Shown here: piece after piece, positions 23,001 to 32,000 of the stretch
Layout: every line of letters starts with the position of its first letter
How positions within the stretch are numbered: the first letter of the stretch is position 1
Assembly: GCA_958299035.1 (NCBI GenBank)
Contig: CATQJL010000001.1
Span: 106,781,769 to 106,845,768, forward strand
DNA from: Cylicocyclus nassatus
Taxonomy: Eukaryota; Nematoda; Chromadorea; Rhabditida; Strongylidae
DNA: 64,000 nt
Reading direction: 5' to 3'
Position numbers and translations under genes: made by a program
Notes under the pieces: generated by a model
The model's database searches: none
What the model was told of the DNA's origin: nothing
What the model saw: the letters and a program-made list of their open reading frames with translations, nothing else

Positions 23001-26000
23001 AATCGTCTTGTTTCGTGGCTCCTACGTGTCGGTAAGTGCCCGGCCGAGCCTCCCCCCTTCTCTTGCCTCCTCCCTATCGAAAAAGTGTTGTGGAGATTCT
23101 AAGAGTCTCTTCGGGGTCTTTCGCTCACCTCGCTCATCAATTGCGCTGATTGTGAAAGTACGTTTTACAAAGAAAGGATACTCGGTGACTGTCGCCATTT
23201 GGAATGCGATGTATACCGTAAGATGCAATTCAGAATGCTGATTCTAAATCTGTGCACGATATCTGCGAAACGATCTTCTGGAGGCAGTATGGATTTTTTT
23301 TTTTCGTAGAAAACCTGCATAGTGGGTAGTTAATATCACCAAATTTGTTCTAGGCTACCGTTGAAGCTATTGAAGAGAATCTCAAAGGATTACTGTCGTA
23401 TTATACCTATCCAGATCATATTCAACATTTGAAAAGGAAAGAAAACTTTTTATTGATGAATTTGACCCTCCGCAGTAGCGCAATTTGATCATAAAAAAAT
23501 AATCTCAACTCGGTTATGGTTTCGCAGATATGGAAGACAGTATTCGAACCAGCGTTAAACACATTTTTCGATATACAAATCATTATGAATGTCACGGTCA
23601 TTAAGTATCCTTGTCTTGTTAGAGAGCATAATGGAGAACAAGCTAATACTTAGTCATGATATGGACTTGTAGGTTATGAGGGCTTTGTCGAAAGCCCACA
23701 GATCTAACTCTGTTGAGAAATTGTTAACGTCACCACCTCAGTGTCGCTGTGTCTTGTGCTAATCACAGCACTGGATAATACGGGCACCTTGGACGCAGTT
23801 GAACCCTTCCTTTCCATAGCATTCAACATCATGCGCGTAGTGTTTTTCTAGATAGCCTCAGAGGGAAATGGGCTGCCAAAGATGTCCGAGAATCGCCACC
23901 AAATATGTACAGTGTTCGTTACGAATTCATTTTTGTTTATCCGGACTAATTTTGCACGACTACCCTGGAAAGAAATCCTCGTATTTCATCCAATGGAACA
24001 AATATCCGTCTTCGGGGGGAGGGGGGAGACAGATGATGCTAAATAATGGGTATTTCCGAAAGGGTGAAGTTATCGTTGGGATCTTTATAGTCTTTATGGT
24101 CACCTCTGTTGTTCTTTTTCCGGTCCTTCATGAAAGGAGCCGAATACGACACAGTGCCATTTTGCCGCCGTGTTTTACTAAAATGTCTGATGGATTCAAG
24201 TTTCCGATTTTCCAGTAAAGACCTTCATTTTTTCTCAACCACAAAAAGCCGATATCAACCTTTCCTTCAACTAGCGAAATAGACTTAACGTACATTCTCT
24301 CTTCCGTATGTTCGCAAAAATGCATCAGCCGAATGAAGTGGATGGTTTCTGTATTATGTTGTTTGAGCTTTCTTCAGCCTGACATTTCAGTGGCCCATGC
24401 TTCATCGACTATATTGATCACAATCTCGTCTCGATGGCTCGCGATTACAATGGTCCGGTCCGATGCATAGTTGTCGACAAATTCTCCGTGAGTTAAAGTC
24501 ATTGTGATCATCTTGCTGTACTGCAAAGTCATTGTGATCATCTTGCTGTACTGCTCAAATTCACATTCGTAAGACTGTCTCCGTTGCGCTTATGTGCATC
24601 TTAAGCACCTTCTTCAACGTTTCCATAAGGCTTTGAAACAAGATAGGTCCCGATGGAGTACCAAAAGTGTTGGATTTTTTTGTCTTTGCATTTCTCACTG
24701 CGGGTAGAAAAGCTGGCCCTCGTTGCCTTCCAAACTTCATGTAATTGCTTCTCAGAAAGCAAAAATAGCAATTATAGCCCTTTCAGTTTTTTTTACAGTT
24801 TTATACGATTTTTTTGCATGAGTCCGGATTAGATTACAGCTAATAAGGCAAGCATGTTTAGTCGTTTTCCCTTTTTAGCGATGGATGCGACACTGAAGAG
24901 CATAAGACGCTAATTTTGCCTTCCTTATCTGGGGCGTTTGTGGATGAGGAGTATGAGCTTTTATTGGAGCAAAAAAATGAATGTGCATTTGGGGTAAAAT
25001 GAGTTGCTAGGATCTTACTAACCCGTAGATAAAGCAACCAAGTGTGATATGTTTTCTTATCTCAAATTGTTTATCGAATAAAGTGCTTTGCTAAAAATCA
25101 CTGCTCCATTAAGGCGCTAGAAGAAATGTTACGCCTGTTTTGTTTTGCTACAATCAATTTTTTGCTCCAGTAAACGCTTATGACTCCTTTACATAAACGT
25201 TTCGCAGACCAGGAAGGCAGATTTGGAATCAGCGTTTTATGCCCTCCAATACGGTATATATCTCATCTGAAAAGGATACTTCCAGTAAACATCTTTTCTG
25301 GTAAAGGTAGAGTAGATTATTAGGTGAATAAATTCGCATTCCGTAAGATTGAGGGCTGCACATCTTGAAGTCCTCCTAGGGAGGGAATCGCAGCTCAAAG
25401 GAAAGTTTCATATTCTAGAGCCACAATTCTGATTTCACGCTATCTGTCCGTAAGTATTCCTTCTACCTTTCATTATAAACATGTTGAATAGGAGCGAGAA
25501 GCAGGTCGAGCAAGGGTGTGACTCAGACCGCCGGATACGATCTTCTTCCCCTCTCCGAATCTCAACAAACCCTCCCCCCCCCCCCCCGCCGCAGCATCGT
25601 TGTCCATGTCACGTAGGCATAGAACGAGGCCCTACCAAGCATAGTGAGTAATATATCTGTAATTAGCATGTCAGATAACCCTTGTGGGCCTATCGAGCGA
25701 ACTCTGAGGGTTCCCAATATTGGGCCATCCAAGTGAAGTTCGATTTCAACCACGATTAACTATATTTTAAAAATGGATTAGCTACATCTTTTTGTACACA
25801 ATACAAAACATTATCCCTATTTGCCCTTACCATGATTCCTGCTTCAGATAACCCAAAATATGGAATTAGAGCGAGCCAAAATTTGATTTGTCCCTTTTTT
25901 TGCTTACGGAGGCTTCCAGCAGTGATTGCTCAAACAAAAAAGGGGAATTAAGCTCTAATCGCTTTTATAGAATTTACTAGATTTCGGCTGTCGAACTGTA

Positions 26001-29000
26001 TGTATTTTGTTCGCTGATATTTTCTTTGGTGGTAAGTTAATGGAATTGTGCTAAACCTCTTCAACTTACTTCAGAGCATTCAAATATATGATCTTCTCTA
26101 TACATTAGGAATTCTGTCCGAAATCACTTCTCCTAGGGAAAGATATAGCCGTTTTTTTTACCTATGCATATGGAAACTGCTTCTCAAACGCAGTGTCGCT
26201 TGCATCAGCATCTCCACTCCCGTGCTGGACTGTGCATCTCTTCCGCGAACATGCTCTCTGTTCACTTTCCCAGGGCGAACTTGGGAACGGCGGAGCCTCA
26301 GTTGATTGGAGAGCATGTTTGCGGAAGAGACGCTGAGTCCAGCGCGGGATTGGAGATACTGATGCAAGTGACACTGCGCTTGATAAGCCCTGTATTCGAT
26401 AGTCTGAACTTCGCAATTCTTACAAAGGTGTTTGGAGCCTGATTGGTCTTCTCTCGTCTGTAATATTAAAGGCACCGTCCACCCTAAGTTGAGGGTGTTG
26501 AGCTTTTGGCAGCATATGATAGTAGGGCCTCCTATCAAGCCAATGCCCAAGTCGCGGCGCAATATGCCGCTTCGGAAGCGAGAAAATCGCTTCGGAATAG
26601 CGAAGATTGCACGAGGACCCCCATCCATGCCCGCCCCTCTCCATCCATGCCCGCACAATTGTGCGCGCTCAGCCAATCACCGTTTTGGAAAGCCGGCTTG
26701 CGGGTTCTCGGAATCGGGATTGCTGGGGTTTTCGCGGATTGTCGACGTCATATTTGGAATCAGGGACACAAGAAGACCCGAAACGACAAAAACCTGGAAG
26801 TCGAGAGTCTGGGTGGACGGTGCCTTTGAGAGGGAAAAATGAGACAAACGAGATTTTGGGTTCTTTTAATTCCATAGTTGGGGGGTTATTTGAAGTAGGC
26901 TTGCTAATGTGAGCGAAGTAGTAGTAGTTTGCATTAACTGCAAAAAGAGATATACTTACCTTTGAAAAGTTTACATATTTGAAAATGACCATCTCACTTA
27001 AGTGGCCCAATATCTATCTGGAAACCTCAAATTCGCTACTTGGCCCACAGGGTTATTTGACGTGCTAATTATGATGATGCTCTGCTTTGGGTGCTCTTTT
27101 ATTATGCTTACAGCACGTACATGATGGTAGGCCTAAACATCATGTGCTAGTATTTTGCATAATGGGCCTATCTGACATTGTTAACGAATATCATGTCGCT
27201 AACATCTTGTGGGTGTATACTTTATGAATAGCATGTGCCAGCCGCCAGCTGGGTACCGCACGCGGTGCGCTGATCGCTCCGCCCCCTTGTTAACACGTTT
27301 TGGACCGCGAAATCGCGCGCGGCGAAAAAGAGGGTACTTTCAGCCTTTGACCAACAAAGGGGCCTTAATTCGTAGACTGTGTGCCACATCTATAATCAGC
27401 ATGTCATTAAGATCCATACCCAAAGTTGTGAGCGAATTCGTAGTGTTTGAATTTTGTCGCCTGAGAAGGATTTCTGTGCTTTTTGAAAGGAACAAGAACC
27501 CAGTTTCTAATTGTACCCAAAATTATCTATGTTGTACACCATACACATCATTATCGAAACTACGCTTTTTCTCCTTGAATTCGAAGCAAAGGAAAGTTGC
27601 GACATCGCACGCGTCGTCCGCGTCGCCGCACTTCATCGCAAGTGTTGTTCGATTTGTGCTCATATCTTCTAAACAAATATCGGCGGCACAGCCTTACAGA
27701 GTCATTTGAGAAGAAGGAGCTTAGGCCTTTGACTTGATAACCTTGGACAAAAAGAAAACCTTCTGTCAACGTTATAAAGATCTCTCAACGGCGCGTGCTG
27801 CACCATGTGCAGCACCGGTCCGAAACGTGTTAATTAACCTAGGAATGCGTTGCAATCATTGGAAAATCTCTAATATTTCGTTCTTGCTTCTTCAGTTGGT
27901 TGCAATTTGCATAACAGTAGAATTCAAAATTTCAATTGAATTGAAAATCAGTTTTCAAATCTTTTTTCATTATAAATTTATTCGCAAGCTCTTTTCAATG
28001 TATTTCAGTTATCTGCTCCTGGTAGTTCTGTCCAAATTGATTGTTTGTTGTAAGTATGAGGAAATTATTTCATGCTTGGAAAAATGTTTTTCTTTATTCA
28101 CATCTGTTACTATTTTGAATATTCTTTATTGTGCACCCACAAGTTTAGTTCATAAAGAAGTCAGCTTATCGAGAACTATTATTATCATTGCTGAAATGAC
28201 CAAAGCGATTATCTTTTTCATCGGAAAAGTAAGTTTTGAAACCCTGTAATAGCTAAAACCATTCATTGCGACGAGAATTCAAAACAAGCATTATAGGCGA
28301 ATTTTGTTTTAAGCAAGCTAATTTCGATAAATTGTGTACATCATTACATTTGGTAAGGTTTCGCACAATCAGATAGCACTGGTTTTGCAAATATGCGGTT
28401 ACATATATCACACAAACTTTTTCAGATTTCAGAAAAAGGAAAATCACAGTGCACATAATTTTTCGGATCTGCTTTAGATAACAAAATTATGTAAATAGTC
28501 AAACTTCACCCCAGCTTGCAACAAGCTTATAACTCACTATCAGAAGTTGCTTTCACTTGACTGGGGAACACGGTCATGAACCAGTGCTAAAGCTGTACTG
28601 CAACTCGTCCATCTTGCGATAGGCGGGGCTAACGGTGCGCATCTTATTGAAACACGCCTGCCTAAGCGCGCTATCGTTCATAAAGTCCGCCACCCACATC
28701 CTGTCGCTCGATAACGACTTCTCCCTTCCTAACTCCTCAAAACCCCCATATGTAGCATGCCACATCCCACGCTTGGCCCTGGCGAAGGGTCATCCAAATT
28801 GTATTTTCCAGCTTTTTGTGATCCTCTGAAAACCCCTTGGCGACCGACCGTTTTTTAGAGCCATTTTTTCTTCTTCGAAGTCAATGACAACCTTCCAAAG
28901 TTGTACTGATTATCTGAACTGACAGCGCTATGCATGTCGTTGATAAGAACGGATGTATCGAAGTCATGAAATGTTGCGATGAACACAGGTGCAAGGTTGG

Positions 29001-32000
29001 GATTTATCAAAAATCTCCATAATTCAGCAACTCATTTGTCCGTAGAAAAGCTTAGCACTGTTGGGGTACAACTTTGGAGTGTTTCCATTAATTTAGGAAA
29101 AGAAAAATGACTTTGAAAAAGACGGTTGGCCGCTGGGGATCATCGGGGATCATTCAAAAACTAAAGGCCGCATGCACTAACCTCCCCGCTGGGGAGGGGA
29201 TCGCAGCTTAAAAGAAAGCTTTATATTTCGAAACTCCAGATACCTGATTTCACATTGTGTACCTATCCGTAAGTATTCCTACTACCCTTCACTATGAACA
29301 TGGTGAACAGGAGCGAGAAGCTGTACGAACCGCATTTTCCAGCTTTTGTATGATCCCTGATGATCCCCGGCGCTTTTCTTTAAAGTCATTCTTCTTCTCC
29401 GAAGTTAACGAAAACCTTCCAAAGTTGTACTGAACATCTAACACAACAGTGCTAAGTATGTTGCTGATGAGAACAAATGAGTTTTTGAAAAGTCGAGTTT
29501 TTCGGTAAACCTCAAATTTCGACCTATGGATCATCGAAAATTTCATGACTCCGATACTTCACTTGTTCTTATCAGCAACATGCTAAGCAGTGTTGGGTTA
29601 GATAATCGCACAACTTTGGAAACTTTCCGTTAACTTTGGAGGAAGAAAAATGACTTCAAAGAAAAGCGCCGGGGATCATCAGGGATCAAACGAAAGCTGG
29701 AAAATGCGGTTGGTACAGCTTCTCGCTCCTCTTCAACATGTTCATAGTGAGGGGTAGTAGGAATACTTACGGATAGGTACAAAATGTGAAATTCAGGTAT
29801 CTGTAGTTCCGAAACCTAGAGCTTTCTTTTAAGCTGCGATCCCCTCCCCGCGGGGATGTTAGTGCATCGGCATCGCAGCTCAAAAGAAAGCTTCATGTCC
29901 AGCTTTAGATATTGGGTTTCGCTGTCTGCCTTTGTGTAAGTACTCCCACCATACTTATGAACATATTGAACAGGAAAAGGAAGCTATATAAGCCGCAGTT
30001 TCCAGCTTTCTTTATGATCCCTTGATGATCTCCAGCTGCCTACCGTCTTTTCTTTAAAGTCATTTTTCTTTTTTCGAAACCAATAGAAAAATTCCAGATG
30101 TGCCGTTTAACCCAACAGTGCTAATCACGTTTCGGTAGAACAAATGATGTTTCGAAGTTTTGAAGCGATGAATCCAAGTCAAACCGACTTCAAAAACTCA
30201 TTTATTCATATCAACATGCTTAGCACTGTATGGTTAGATAGTTGGTGCAACTTTGGAAGGTTTTCGTTAACTTCGAAGGAAGAAAAATGACTTTAAAGAA
30301 AAGATGGTCGGCCGCGGGGGGTCATCAGGGTAACATACAAATTGCTGGAAAATGTGGTTTGTGCAGTTTCCTGCTCCCGCTCGACATGTTCATAGTGAAG
30401 TATGGTGGGAATACTTATGTGAAGGTAGACAGCATGAAATCCACATATCTAAGGCTTCAGGGTATGAAGCTTTTTGTAAAGCTGCAATGTTAGTGCACGC
30501 GGCCCTAAATATGGTTTGTACAACTTTTCGCTCTTGTTAAATATGCTTACGTAAAGGACAGTAGGAATAATCAAGGATGAAAAGACAGCATAAAATCTCT
30601 ATATCTGAAGCATCAGCATATGAAGCTTTCTTTTGAACTGCGATCCCTTCCCCTGGTGGGGATGCTAACGAATGTGGCCCTAGGGAACAAATGGATCCCA
30701 TCAGGATTATAGTTGAAAAAAGTTCTGAAGTAAAATCGAAATACCCATATGAGTGCACAATCTAACACCGTAGAAGTGGCTGACTCTTTTACAACGATGG
30801 TTAGCTCATCAGCGAATTACTAAATCGCTTAGTCAGCGTATCATTGGCATTTTCCTTCCTTAGAAAATCTCTGCGATTTACAAATAAAATTCGAAAAATG
30901 TCTTACCATCTCTTTGCAATTGTTATTCTATGAATGAAGAAGAAAATAAGCTTTTTTATTTTGACAACATACAAAATTGCAGATATGACAATTTTTCGAA
31001 CAAATTTGGTAGCTCTATAAACCATCCTTTTTACAAGCGACGCTGAATAGAAACCAACAAAGCAACATCATCCCAAACTTTCACTTCAAAATAATCCTTG
31101 ATTTTGTGATGTACAGAGAATCTCTCTATTCGAAACCCAGGCATTTCGAATCTCCGAGCAAAATCGAGGTTTTTTAACGGGCTTAATTTTAGGATATGGG
31201 TACCCTAATCATCGGTAAAATGGAGTCAGGTGTTGTCATCAAAGGACAAAACCTTGTATGTATGCCGAATAAGGTAAGAGGGTTACATACAATCTGTACC
31301 AATTTAAATCAAGCCAAAACTGGCATGGCGGGGGTCCGCGTCGCTAGTGCTTTGCGTCACGCGTACTGCCTGCTTGTCTCCTCTTTCTTCAATCTTCCCG
31401 CCCTCTCCGACAGCGCAGATATGCAGCGCGAACCCCTAGTGCTGCGAGCGCGCAAATTTACAGGGTTCGGCCCGGTTTCTGTTGGGACAGACTGTCAGCG
31501 TTTGGTAAGCAAGTATGTACAGTTGATATATTGCAGCAACCAGTCCAGGTAATCCAAATTTGGTCAGATGACGTCGAGATGGATCGGGTGGTTTCGGGAG
31601 ACAACGTGAAATTCAAGCTCAAAGGTTCTATCCCCTAGCAAGGAGCGATCCCAACTTTAGGTGGCAAACTGGATTGAGCCGCGTGTCATTAAATGAGTCT
31701 TGATGAGTTGAATCCAAATCTACCTTTTACATCTGCGATGCCGTTCTCTGGAAAAAGTTATGAGCGGTTAGATATGTGAAGACATTGGGGTTTTCATGCA
31801 TAATGTGCTTTGGAATTCGACATGAGAGTGCATGACTAGCATGATATTGCGTATAATGATTTCATGTTCACATTTAACGGAAACACAAGGAAGTGTCTCT
31901 GATCAACAAATTCTTGAGGTATGGCGCGGTATCTTTGCCAGATTTGGCCTTTTCATTGCACAAAGCTTTTACTAAACAACTTAGCTCGTTTTTTAGTTGT

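Larger units (their letters stand above)
25530..27220. mobile_element. Long foldback element, GGTGTGGCA-type family, copy 1 (with insertions)
   Basis: Landmarks TAATTAGCATGTCAGATAAC, TCTGAGGGTTCCCAATATTG and ACATTGTTAACGA mark inverted arms matching the copies at 33424-36725 and 43105-44985. A GGGCTTATC foldback and an AAAGGCACCGTCC element are inserted in its middle. The outer boundaries are approximate because the termini are decayed. Confidence 0.5.

Noticed and set aside
26158..26676. 172-codon - strand ORF
   Set aside because: It spans two different foldback/TIR elements and the junction between them, with a mirrored frame on the + strand. It is a repeat artefact.
27209..27709. 166-codon ORF
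   Set aside because: It runs from unique sequence across the TTAA-bounded left end of a MITE. It has no recognisable motif.
27734..28249. 171-codon continuous ORF as a single gene
   Set aside because: It crosses the piggyBac-like MITE terminus and reads through two consensus splice sites. Only the splice-bounded pieces look coding.
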